Shown here in pieces: positions 32,265 to 41,367 of a DNA stretch of 42,155 bases. The stretch is from the NCBI GenBank assembly GCA_021774155.1, contig JAJFJH010000116.1, positions 1 through 42,155 of the forward strand, given 5' to 3'. The position numbers and the translations under genes were made by a program. The notes under the pieces are model-generated. The model was not told the origin of the DNA and searched no databases. It saw nothing but the letters and a program-made list of their open reading frames with translations. Source of the stretch: Nitrosomonas sp. (GTDB taxonomy: Bacteria; Pseudomonadota; Gammaproteobacteria; Burkholderiales; Nitrosomonadaceae). Each line of letters opens with the position of its first letter. Positions within the stretch are counted from its first letter, which is position 1.

Positions 32265-32303
32265 AATAAACAACTCCGCGGCAACGCTGCGGGGTTGTTT
32301 ATT
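32265..32303. terminator. Bidirectional intrinsic terminator between purD (+) and the peroxidase cassette (-)
   Basis: aataaacaactccgc-ggcaacgct-gcggggttgtttatt: 15-bp stem with a single G-U type mismatch, A-rich/T-rich arms on both strands. Confidence 0.8.
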
Positions 32304-32334
32304 GGAAACGTCTATGCTTCTGAAGAAAGAACAA

Positions 32335-33168
32335 TCAGGGACTGAGCAAAGGACCCAGTCGGGACCGTCGCGGAAAAAGTATGTAACGTCCGATCTTAAG
32401 GATTAACCATAATCCACTTTTGTTCTTTTTGTACTCACGGTCAGTTGCCTCAAGGTCAATGTGAGCAGGAACCTTGGCTAATATACCTGACTTTTCACCC
32501 ACAGGCAGCGTGCCCTCCCTGAGATTACGACGTCGCTCGACAATTCTCTCAAAAAAAGGCACTTCACTATTGAAAAATTCCCGAATCAATTCGGGCGTAG
32601 CGTGCTTGACGCCGTCCCGGTCAATCTGCCCGCAAAGAGTATCGAACCCCTGCCACTGAACATGACCGCGAAAGCGAGCCGTAAATCGATCACGCGCACT
32701 TTTCACTGTACGAATGCCATCCCACGCTGAGTAAGGCTCCGTATCTTGCGTCGAAATAAAAACTGCAAGCACTTTATCAGTAATACGTTGGTTTGGAACA
32801 CCCAGCTCCTTTGCGATTCCCTCTAGATGCACAATGAAACGCTCCAGCTGAGCCTCGTCAACCCCGGTCTCAACATTGAAAACGCGACTTGAACAGGCCC
32901 CCTGCCCCCAGCCTTTCACACAGGCCTCAATGTCCGTCTCGTCGGGTTTTGATCCCGTCTGATCTTGAATGCCGGTGCGCGCTAAAAAACTGAGAATTTT
33001 CATCCATATGCTACTGGCTAAACCAAGGCCATCTGGCCCGAAGATTGCATCGGAGGAAGCCTTGGTAACGATCCCTTTTCCATTTCCTGACGGCCAAACA
33101 TGCCTCTCTAGCCCAGCCTTCAGTGGACATCCGGTGGTATCTGAATTCTCTGGAATATGACTGTTCAT
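32335..33168 (-). CDS. Uncharacterized protein; possible divergent Peroxidase_2 (chloroperoxidase/UPO-like heme-thiolate) homolog
   Basis: 277 aa; N-terminal GCPLKAGLERHVWPSGNGKGI has the spacing of the UPO Cys-Pro heme-thiolate segment; later FRGHVQWQGFDTLCGQIDRDGVKHATPELIREFFNSEVPFFERI resembles the family C-terminal half. CDS reality supported by length and operon context; family call is a hypothesis. Confidence 0.5.
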   Translation of the reverse strand: MNSHIPENSDTTGCPLKAGLERHVWPSGNGKGIVTKASSDAIFGPDGLGLASSIWMKILSFLARTGIQDQTGSKPDETDIEACVKGWGQGACSSRVFNVETGVDEAQLERFIVHLEGIAKELGVPNQRITDKVLAVFISTQDTEPYSAWDGIRTVKSARDRFTARFRGHVQWQGFDTLCGQIDRDGVKHATPELIREFFNSEVPFFERIVERRRNLREGTLPVGEKSGILAKVPAHIDLEATDREYKKNKSGLWLILKIGRYILFPRRSRLGPLLSP

Positions 33169-33355
33169 AGTATCTCCTTGAATATAGAGTTTCGATTGGA
33201 GCAGCGGAAAAACAAAGACCTGAGTCCTTGATCCTACAGCGTTAATTATCAGGAATCTTCTCGCGTATATTTTAGAAGTTTACGGAAGATAGTGCACATA
33301 TATCATTAGGGCAAACTCGACCAATCTCAATGATTCGGACCATGCCAAGTCCCCG

Positions 33356-34870
33356 CTAGGTTGGGTCAATAATACCGCCCGCAATCATTTTTAACGCCGT
33401 AATACTTGGAATGAAGAAATAATCACCACCACGTGTTTCAACTAAACGCGGGATATTGTTCACAAAATGTGGTGGTTTACCTGAACCGGGCTCCACTTCA
33501 AATACGACTTTCCCTGGGCACTTAGCGCCGTGATTACCCAGCAGAACATCTTTATCATTGCCCTGCTTAAAGTCATTGGCATAGTTGATCCATTGCTGCT
33601 GAACAAACTCAAACTGTCGTTTAATGTCTGCATTTAATACCATGAAGATAATGCCGTGATTACCATCATCACTCGTTTGATCTTTAGCTTTACCGTAGGG
33701 CAAGCCACGACGTAAAATCCGGCGACGATCAACTAGTGCACCTGGTGTGTTAAACGCATCTTTTACACCATATTCTAAAGAACCACGCGGGTTAATACGG
33801 CGCATATGGGCGCTTACTGGACATTTTGCGCCCTCTATATCTTCATTATAAGTAAAATCAGTCAACATTTTTTTCTGAGTAGGGACATCTGCCGCTGCAA
33901 ATTTCTTATCCCATTCCGCTTTACTTGCTTCATCCGGTGTATGCACCAGTGGTGCACCGTTATCTCGCCATCGGCCTGAAAACTTCGCCGCTAACAGCTC
34001 TTTTCCACCAGGAAACACTTTGCTTTGTTCATCTAAAAACTTGTTAAAAGTTCCGACATTCTGATGCAATTTACGATAAACCATGTAGGTCGCATTATTA
34101 GATAGTAGATCAGGCCTTGGCGCGGTCTTTGGATACTCCATGGCTTCATCAATATGACCCAGAATAAACTCACCTGTCGCTAGCGGCACCCACCCGCCTT
34201 CACGGGTTAGTTTTCCACGCCCGATAACACGTTTCTCGTTATTTGTTTGACCTTCAAATACTGGGTCGCCAATACCGTCTGTATAACCAAAGTGTTCTTT
34301 AGAGGAAGGCGTAATACCGTCTTCTTCATAAAGTATGCTGGCATCTTGATAGGGCAAATCATCACTTGGATTACCAAATGCATCTTCACCACGATGACCT
34401 TTTAATAAGGCCACGCCACCAGATGCGTCAATTTGTTGGCTGACCCATTGATAACGCTCCTCAACATCTTCAACGGACTTACCATTAATCGAAATCCAGA
34501 TATGGACAGATTCTTGCCAGATCTTATCCCAATGCTCGGGATCGCTTGGGCCATCATCACCTAAAATATCTTTTCGCTTACTCATACCCATCACAAAATC
34601 TGAGGGAAAACCGATTAATGATGCGGTAGGCAGTTCTAAAGCCCGCAACCCTGAAAAAGTAAACGCTATATTCGTGGTAACCGATGGCGCTGAATTTTTA
34701 TTCCATCTTTCTGCGGAAGTGACTTTCGAGGTGATTCTAGCTACAAAGTCTCTGCCTTTGTCACCATTATCAACGCGCAAAAAAAGATAACGCGCTTTGA
34801 AAAAACCGAAAGAGCCATAAGCTTTAACAATGTTTCCTTGTATATCCGTTAAGTCTAAATTCTGTGTCAT
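33356..34870 (-). CDS. Dyp-type peroxidase (large cytosolic-type)
   Basis: 504 aa; DLTDIQGNIVKAYG, GYTDGIGDPVFEG (GxxDG), GEFILGHIDE, CPVSAHMRRINPR (proximal His), GGDYFFIPS; no signal peptide. Confidence 0.95.
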   Translation of the reverse strand: MTQNLDLTDIQGNIVKAYGSFGFFKARYLFLRVDNGDKGRDFVARITSKVTSAERWNKNSAPSVTTNIAFTFSGLRALELPTASLIGFPSDFVMGMSKRKDILGDDGPSDPEHWDKIWQESVHIWISINGKSVEDVEERYQWVSQQIDASGGVALLKGHRGEDAFGNPSDDLPYQDASILYEEDGITPSSKEHFGYTDGIGDPVFEGQTNNEKRVIGRGKLTREGGWVPLATGEFILGHIDEAMEYPKTAPRPDLLSNNATYMVYRKLHQNVGTFNKFLDEQSKVFPGGKELLAAKFSGRWRDNGAPLVHTPDEASKAEWDKKFAAADVPTQKKMLTDFTYNEDIEGAKCPVSAHMRRINPRGSLEYGVKDAFNTPGALVDRRRILRRGLPYGKAKDQTSDDGNHGIIFMVLNADIKRQFEFVQQQWINYANDFKQGNDKDVLLGNHGAKCPGKVVFEVEPGSGKPPHFVNNIPRLVETRGGDYFFIPSITALKMIAGGIIDPT

Positions 34871-34930
34871 GATTAAACTCTCGTTGATGTGTTTACAAAA
34901 TTTTGCGATTTTTTATATAGAAAGCTAAGG

Positions 34931-35668
34931 TTAAGGTTTACACTGCCCTGGCACCCAAGAGGGCCCGCTTAAGTTGCTTGGCTGCACTTGTTCAATAAAA
35001 GCTCTATAAGCTTGTTGCAAATCCGCTGCACTTTTACCTTGATTAGCCGCCGCAAATTTTGAAAACTCCTGCTTTAGATAAAGTGCTTTAAGCTGCTCTT
35101 GTAGAGAATCATCCGTTGAGCCATTAAAAAATAATGCAGAATTAAGTTGGCATCGTTTCATGTAACTAATAAAGCTATTACTATCTGTCACTCCCTCAAA
35201 AGCCACGCAGTTTTCCCAAATATAACGAACATCACGTTGTTGCCCGCGATCATTATAAGACCACTTATCCCACATACCTCTTAAATACGCATCTAAGTCA
35301 CCATGAAAATTACTAGAGAATACGAGATATTTAGATTTCAACTGATCTTTTTGTGGCAACGCACCCAAACGCGCCTTTTCTGAAATAATAGAAGTAATTT
35401 CAGAAAAATTAAAAATTGAGTCGCTGCCCGGTAACGATTCATAAAAAACATTATCCAATACAAACAAACGCGCCAAATAAGTATTAGGTACCTTGGCTAA
35501 TGGACTTTCTTCGTGAATAGGTAGCCGCAAACAACGCTCGCGTGTGATATCTGCAGATGACTTGCCATCTACGATACGATTAATAATCGGGCAAAGAGTC
35601 GTTAATGCCGTTGCATTACCACTCTTATTTGGCTTTAGAAAAACATTTAAAGTATTCATGAATCCCAT
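34931..35668 (-). CDS. Uncharacterized protein, paralog B of the DyP-linked pair
   Basis: ORF 34931..35722; start reassigned to ATG at 35668 (MGFMNTLNVF..) because of AAAAGGATA RBS-like sequence just upstream, which also removes the overlap with the preceding gene. Contains KSKYLVFSSNFHGDLDAYLRGMWDKW. Confidence 0.75.
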   Translation of the reverse strand: MGFMNTLNVFLKPNKSGNATALTTLCPIINRIVDGKSSADITRERCLRLPIHEESPLAKVPNTYLARLFVLDNVFYESLPGSDSIFNFSEITSIISEKARLGALPQKDQLKSKYLVFSSNFHGDLDAYLRGMWDKWSYNDRGQQRDVRYIWENCVAFEGVTDSNSFISYMKRCQLNSALFFNGSTDDSLQEQLKALYLKQEFSKFAAANQGKSAADLQQAYRAFIEQVQPSNLSGPSWVPGQCKP

Positions 35669-35687
35669 GATAATTATCCTTTTAACT

Positions 35688-36344
35688 CTAGTGATTATGA
35701 CTGCTTTCATGTGCTCCCGCATGACGCACTTTAACCGCCAAAGCAGCCAAGCTCACGATTGGTGTATGGCTCATTTCACCAAAATCATGCTGCAACTGAT
35801 TTAATAAATTATTGTAGTCTTTAAGAAATTCATCGGGATCTTTATTGCTGGATGCGGCATTGAAATCAATCAACGCTTTTTTGACATTCTTAGCAGACTT
35901 CACATCATTTGAGGCCGCCATTGGATAAGCATTATAGTAATGCGAAGTATCTATCTGATTGTGCTGAATGTAGTTGTGAAATGGCGTTAAAGGCACTGAT
36001 TTTGGGTAACGAACATTCATTTTCCAAAAAAGATCAAGGCCAGAGGGAATGGCGAAGGTAAATGAGTCAACGTATTGATCCCAACTACCGTTGAAATTAC
36101 TAAAGAACAACATGTAAGAATATTTAAGTTCCTCTTTAGGTTGGCTTGAATCAAGATGTGGAAATTTTCCCTTTGGGATAATAACCCAACGGGCATAATG
36201 AATCAGAGAAAGGGTCAACAAACCATTAAGGACATTGGGCACTAAAAGTGCGGCTTTAAAGATCAACCAATTCAACCATGCTTTGTACCAAGGTATCGGG
36301 GTTATAACATTCATGGCATAAGCCTTTCCGGCTATATTTGACAT
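35688..36344 (-). CDS. Uncharacterized membrane-associated protein, paralog A of the DyP-linked pair
   Basis: 218 aa; predicted N-terminal hydrophobic segment; YSYMLFFSNFNGSWDQYVDSF shared with the neighbouring gene. Confidence 0.8.
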   Translation of the reverse strand: MSNIAGKAYAMNVITPIPWYKAWLNWLIFKAALLVPNVLNGLLTLSLIHYARWVIIPKGKFPHLDSSQPKEELKYSYMLFFSNFNGSWDQYVDSFTFAIPSGLDLFWKMNVRYPKSVPLTPFHNYIQHNQIDTSHYYNAYPMAASNDVKSAKNVKKALIDFNAASSNKDPDEFLKDYNNLLNQLQHDFGEMSHTPIVSLAALAVKVRHAGAHESSHNH

Positions 36345-36680
36345 AAGAATCTCCTTAACAGAATTAGATTAATGTTACTTTTTATCGTTTTTCGCTAATT
36401 GATAAAGCATGCTCAACGTCATTGACTTGTCTTTACTGTTTCCTCCAACAAAAACCAGGCAAACCTGATAAAAAATAAATATGAAAGGTGGGTTAAAACA
36501 CCATAATAAACATGGTCATTTCGACACAATAAGACCCATCTGTCAATTAGGCTTCTCACATATTATGTATAAATTGCAACGCTAAAATTAATCTTAAAGG
36601 TAAAATAATCTTGCTATTTTATTGAATTATCAGCATTGTTTAGTATGGCATGGTAATACTAATTCTGAGGATATGCAATA

Positions 36681-36800
36681 ATGATGATGGCTTTTTTATA
36701 TTCAGAAGATAAATCTGTTGTCCCTTTTACAACAAAGAGTTACTTCATCGTTCTATATTTTATAATTGCCATCTTTGTTTGGATCGGAGCGATTCCTTAA
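36681..36800 (+). CDS. Putative 39-aa single-TM small protein
   Basis: MMMAFLYSEDKSVVPFTTKSYFIVLYFIIAIFVWIGAIP*, preceded by GAGGA (ctgaggatatgcaataATG). Below the ORF-track size cutoff. Confidence 0.45.
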   Translation: MMMAFLYSEDKSVVPFTTKSYFIVLYFIIAIFVWIGAIP

Positions 36801-36883
36801 GAAATGAAGAAACATTTATAGATTGAAGGAAGGCTATGAGGAATGCTGACGTTGACATCAGGTCTTTGAAAAAATTTATCGGC

Positions 36884-37933
36884 TTATAACGGCAATTCTC
36901 GATTACAGATTCCTATGCCGCTAATTTCTTTAACAGCCTTAATATAATCAGCATTTTCACGCAAATTTATCATGGTAATAGGGTGTGGCCATTTTCCATG
37001 CATGTGTGCAAGCCGCGCAAGGCTAACCGCAGACATATCCCATTCTAATTCAGCTAAAAGTTGATCCAAACTCTGAGGGTTGTTACACACCAGCACCATA
37101 TCACAGCCTGCATTTAGTGCAGCCTTTGTACGCACAACGATATTACCTAAATGTGCCGCACCCAACATGCTCAGGTCATCACTAAAAATACAACCATCGA
37201 ACTTTAGCTCTTTGCGCAGAATGTCTTTAAGCCATACACTTGAAAAACTAGCCGGATTTTGGTCAACTTTAGGATAAATCACATGTGCTGACATGATACC
37301 TGCTAATCCAAAGCCAATCATTTGCTGGAATGGCACCATATCATCCATTTCTATGTCTACATATGGCCGTTCATCTACCGATTTTTCTAAATGAGAGTCG
37401 GCTTGGATATGCCCGTGACCTGGAAAATGTTTGCCAACAGCCATTAATCCTCCTGATTTCAAACCGAGCATCAGGTGGTGTGCTAACTTGGCAATCACTT
37501 GAGGATCGCTGTGAAAAGCACGGTCACCGATCACAAAACTTTGTCCATGATCGATATCTAACACAGGCGTAAAACTTAAATCTATGCCGCAAGCGTTTAA
37601 TTCAGCAGCTAATACATAACCCGTTTGCTGTGCTAGATGCTGTGCACGACTTGGACTTGCATCCCAAATTTTACCAAGCTCACGCATGGCCGGAAGGCGC
37701 GTAAAGTCTTCTTTAAAACGCTGCACTCTACCGCCTTCGTGATCGATTGCGATTAACAACGAGGGACTTCTTAAAGCATGTATTTCAGCCGCCAGTTCGG
37801 TGAGCTGCCTATAGGATGAGAAATTACGCGTAAATAAAATAACACCCCCCGTTAAAGGGTGTAGTAATCTTCTTTTGTCGTCAGCGTTCAGCGTCGTGCC
37901 TTCGACATCGAGCATAATTGGCCCGAGTGTCAT
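36884..37933 (-). CDS. nagZ: Beta-N-acetylhexosaminidase
   Basis: 349 aa; [50 protein letters not shown]. Confidence 0.96.
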   Translation of the reverse strand: MTLGPIMLDVEGTTLNADDKRRLLHPLTGGVILFTRNFSSYRQLTELAAEIHALRSPSLLIAIDHEGGRVQRFKEDFTRLPAMRELGKIWDASPSRAQHLAQQTGYVLAAELNACGIDLSFTPVLDIDHGQSFVIGDRAFHSDPQVIAKLAHHLMLGLKSGGLMAVGKHFPGHGHIQADSHLEKSVDERPYVDIEMDDMVPFQQMIGFGLAGIMSAHVIYPKVDQNPASFSSVWLKDILRKELKFDGCIFSDDLSMLGAAHLGNIVVRTKAALNAGCDMVLVCNNPQSLDQLLAELEWDMSAVSLARLAHMHGKWPHPITMINLRENADYIKAVKEISGIGICNRELPL

Positions 37934-37935
37934 GG

Positions 37936-38313
37936 TTATTTCTCCAAAACCACGAAGGCACAGACAAGATTAACCTCATCACTAATAGAAAGATGATGAT
38001 TAATGATGCCTTCATTGCTAATCATTTGCTTAAGCTCTGTATGAAATTTAAAATATGGTTTTCCTAAAGCGTCATGGGCGACTTCAATATAATTTAAACT
38101 AACCGGATGACGCAACCCAGTCCCCATAGCCTTAGACAACGCCTCTTTAGCCGCAAAACGATTGGCTATGAATCTTTCTGGCTTGGTACTATGTGTATAT
38201 TCTAACCATTCAGTATCCGCTAATATTCGCTTAGCAAAACGATCGCCATATCGCTTTAAAGATCGGGCAATACGTGATGGTTCAACAATATCTGTGCCGA
38301 TTCCGTAAATCAT
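37936..38313 (-). CDS. acpS: Holo-[acyl-carrier-protein] synthase
   Basis: 125 aa; [45 protein letters not shown]. Confidence 0.97.
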   Translation of the reverse strand: MIYGIGTDIVEPSRIARSLKRYGDRFAKRILADTEWLEYTHSTKPERFIANRFAAKEALSKAMGTGLRHPVSLNYIEVAHDALGKPYFKFHTELKQMISNEGIINHHLSISDEVNLVCAFVVLEK

Positions 38314-39032
38314 TTCGCCTCATGAATTAATCGCTTCATTTCCCGTACTGCTTGCTCAAAACCTACAAATATCGCTTGGGCGACAATCACGTGGCCAATG
38401 TTGAGTTCTGAAACGCCAGGAATAGAAGCGATGGCTTGAACATTTTGATAATTCAAACCATGCCCAGCATTTACTATTAGCCCTTTATTCAAGCCATAAT
38501 CCACAGCCTCCCGGATACTACGCAATTCACTTTGTTGTAACTCAACAGACTGTGCATCAGCATACCCACCTGTATGAATCTCAATCTTTGGCGCACCTGT
38601 ATTAGCAGCCGCATTGATCTGCGAACGATCTGCGTCAATAAATAGGGAAACTAAAATACCTGCATCGGCCAAAATGCCACATGCGCGTTTTACTTGATCG
38701 AAGTGCCGGACAACATCTAACCCCCCTTCCGTTGTTAACTCTTCTCTTCGCTCTGGTACTAAACAAACATCCTGTGGTTTGATGCGTAATGCTATGGCTA
38801 TCATTTCATCCGTAACCGCACTCTCCAAGTTCATGCGTGTGGTTAATAATTCACGCAGAATTTCCACATCAGCATCTTGAATATGGCGTCGATCTTCACG
38901 TAAATGTAACGTAATTGCGTCGGCACCCGCAGTCTCGGCGAGCAATGCCGCATCGATAGGATTGGGATAAGTTGTACCACGTGCTTGACGCAATGTCGCA
39001 ACATGATCAATATTTACGCCTAGCTCAATCAT
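38310..39032 (-). CDS. pdxJ: Pyridoxine 5'-phosphate synthase
   Basis: 240 aa; [62 protein letters not shown]. Confidence 0.98.
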   Translation of the reverse strand: MIELGVNIDHVATLRQARGTTYPNPIDAALLAETAGADAITLHLREDRRHIQDADVEILRELLTTRMNLESAVTDEMIAIALRIKPQDVCLVPERREELTTEGGLDVVRHFDQVKRACGILADAGILVSLFIDADRSQINAAANTGAPKIEIHTGGYADAQSVELQQSELRSIREAVDYGLNKGLIVNAGHGLNYQNVQAIASIPGVSELNIGHVIVAQAIFVGFEQAVREMKRLIHEAK

Positions 39033-39080
39033 AGTTTCTAGTTTTCTCTGGATAAAACGTCATACATAATATAAACAGGT

Positions 39081-39974
39081 TTAATCATACCCCAAACTTC
39101 TGAGTACTTTTGAATCATCAGCCCAACCACTCTTTACTTTTACCCAAATTTGCAAAAACACTTTGCCGCCAAAAAAAACTTCCATCTCTTTGCGTGCTTG
39201 TGTGCCAATTGCTTTTAATTTCTCGCCATTTTTACCAATGACAATTGCTTTCTGATTGGCTTTTTCTACGATAATTGAGGCATGAATTCGGCGTAAGCTG
39301 CCTTCTATTTTAAACGCTTCAATGACAACGCTTGTTGCATAAGGGATTTCATCTCCCATCAATCGAAAAAGCTTCTCACGCACCAATTCAGCCGCAACAA
39401 AACGCTCATTACGATCGGTAATGACATCTTCATCAAAAAGAGGAACGCCTTGCGGCAAATGAGGGCGTATTGAATCTAATAAATTAGGTAACTGAATTTT
39501 TTTCTCTGCACTGATCGGCACCATTGCATCAAAAGCAAAACACTTAGCCATTTCATCAAGAAATGGCAATAACAGCGTTTTGTCCGCGACATTATCAATT
39601 TTGTTGATAACAAGTATCACCGGTTTATTATTCGGCAACAGCTTTAAAATCAATTTGTCGCGATCATCAAAATGTAGTGCTTCTATTATAAAAAGCACCA
39701 CGTCGACTTCTTTTAGGCTCTGGGTCACAACACGATTCATCATGTTGTTCAAACGATTAGTATGCTGAGTCTGAAAACCTGGCGTATCCACAAAAACAAA
39801 CTGCGATTGCTTGTCCGTTAAAATCCCATTAATCCGGTGACGCGTTGTTTGCGCTTTTCTCGATGTAATGCTTACCTTCTGACCCACTAAATGATTAAAC
39901 AAGGTTGATTTACCAACGTTGGGCCGTCCAACAATAGCGATAAAACCTGTTTGAAAATTAGCGTGATTATTCAT
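39081..39974 (-). CDS. era: GTPase Era
   Basis: 297 aa; [51 protein letters not shown]-terminal KH domain [15 protein letters not shown]. Confidence 0.98.
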   Translation of the reverse strand: MNNHANFQTGFIAIVGRPNVGKSTLFNHLVGQKVSITSRKAQTTRHRINGILTDKQSQFVFVDTPGFQTQHTNRLNNMMNRVVTQSLKEVDVVLFIIEALHFDDRDKLILKLLPNNKPVILVINKIDNVADKTLLLPFLDEMAKCFAFDAMVPISAEKKIQLPNLLDSIRPHLPQGVPLFDEDVITDRNERFVAAELVREKLFRLMGDEIPYATSVVIEAFKIEGSLRRIHASIIVEKANQKAIVIGKNGEKLKAIGTQARKEMEVFFGGKVFLQIWVKVKSGWADDSKVLRSLGYD

Positions 39975-40182
39975 TCTTAAAAATGATCACAGTAACGTAT
40001 TCCTTTAATGAAATGATTTACGTAAGAGTGGTTTACTTCCCAGCACTCCTTCAATTTGATATTTTAGAATACAGTTAGCTTTCCAGTGTTACCGCGTTGC
40101 AGCACTTGCCAAGAGAACACAACCTTTGTCTGCGTACTGCGCCTTGTTTTGATACATCTTGTGAACGCTGCATCCTAAAATG

Positions 40183-40887
40183 TCAAGTTGAAGAAGTACT
40201 AATACTGAGTTTTTTAATTATTTTATAGGCCTCTTTTGCTGCCGCTTGTTCAGCACAACGACGGCTACCGCCATCGCCTATGGCCCTAATATTGAATTTT
40301 GTAACAACACAGGCCACTTTAAATTTCTTTTCATGCGCTTTACCAACCGTTGAAATAATAGAATACTCAGGAAGTGCAAGCCTGAGGCCTTGCAAGTATT
40401 CTTGTAATAACGTTTTTGGGTCTTTACCGAGTGTCTTTTGATCTAGATTGTCGAGTAATGGCATGTAAAGCGTCGCAACCACTTCTTCCGCTTTTGCAAA
40501 ATCACTATCAAGGTAAACAGCACCCAAAACGGCTTCCAACGCATCTGAAAGGATTGATGGACGACGATTTCCACCGCTTTTCAGCTCGCCATCACCAAAC
40601 CGCATCAACTCGCCTAAATTGAGTTCCAAGGCAAGTTTATTTAGCGCTTTCTGATTAACAAGATTCGCACGTAACCTCGACAGGTCTCCTTCAGGGAGCT
40701 CAGGACAAAGCTTAAAAATTAAACCAGCAACGGCACAATTAAGTACGCCATCGCCCAAAAATTCAAGCCGTTCATTATGCGGCGTACTATGGCTACGATG
40801 CGTCAACGCTTCGCGCAACAAAGCTAAATTTTTAAAACTATGGCCTATATTATGACAAAATTGATCATATTTTGCGTCCTTGTGCAT
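40183..40887 (-). CDS. rnc: Ribonuclease III
   Basis: 234 aa; NERLEFLGDGVLNCAVA, SDALEAVLGAVYLD, dsRBD with DGGSRRCAEQAAAKEAYKII. Confidence 0.98.
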   Translation of the reverse strand: MHKDAKYDQFCHNIGHSFKNLALLREALTHRSHSTPHNERLEFLGDGVLNCAVAGLIFKLCPELPEGDLSRLRANLVNQKALNKLALELNLGELMRFGDGELKSGGNRRPSILSDALEAVLGAVYLDSDFAKAEEVVATLYMPLLDNLDQKTLGKDPKTLLQEYLQGLRLALPEYSIISTVGKAHEKKFKVACVVTKFNIRAIGDGGSRRCAEQAAAKEAYKIIKKLSISTSST

Positions 40888-40893
40888 GCGTAT

Positions 40894-41265
40894 TTAGTGG
40901 CTTGTTGCATTAAATTCAATAAACAACGAAATATTCGCAACAACGGGTACTGTTACCGAATAATTAACCTCCAGAATCCGTTGCTTATTTTCTTTTTTTA
41001 TTTCAATATCATTCCCAGTTACCGCCCTGATATCATCAATTTGCGAGCGCTTAAGAAATGATTCTCTAATCTGCCGTGGTGTAGTATCTTTGAAATTTGG
41101 ATCACTGGCTATGCCAACCAATGCTTTTTGGATGGTCGCATACTCGATATAGACTGGCGCTAATTTCATACCTAAAATGGCCACCATAACAAGTACTACC
41201 GACCATATCAACAAACCTGACAAGCTAATTCCTCTTTGCTGCGTTCTATATGTACCGTAATACAT
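40894..41265 (-). CDS. DUF4845 domain-containing protein
   Basis: 123 aa; QQRGISLSGLLIWSVVLVMVAILGMKLAPVYIEYATIQKAL, located between lepB and rnc as in other betaproteobacteria. Confidence 0.9.
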   Translation of the reverse strand: MYYGTYRTQQRGISLSGLLIWSVVLVMVAILGMKLAPVYIEYATIQKALVGIASDPNFKDTTPRQIRESFLKRSQIDDIRAVTGNDIEIKKENKQRILEVNYSVTVPVVANISLFIEFNATSH

Positions 41266-41367
41266 AGCCTTCTCCTTGACCCAAGTTATTCTATAAAATC
41301 ATTAATCAGCATGAGCTTAGTAGAAGATATCAGCCATTAGAATAAGAATTAATCGGCAGCACCTCAT

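Noticed and set aside
34931-35722. Upstream start for paralog B (MREHMKAVIITRVKRIIIM...)
   Set aside because: Would overlap paralog A by 35 bp; an RBS-like AAAAGGATA precedes the internal ATG at 35668, so the shorter form is preferred.
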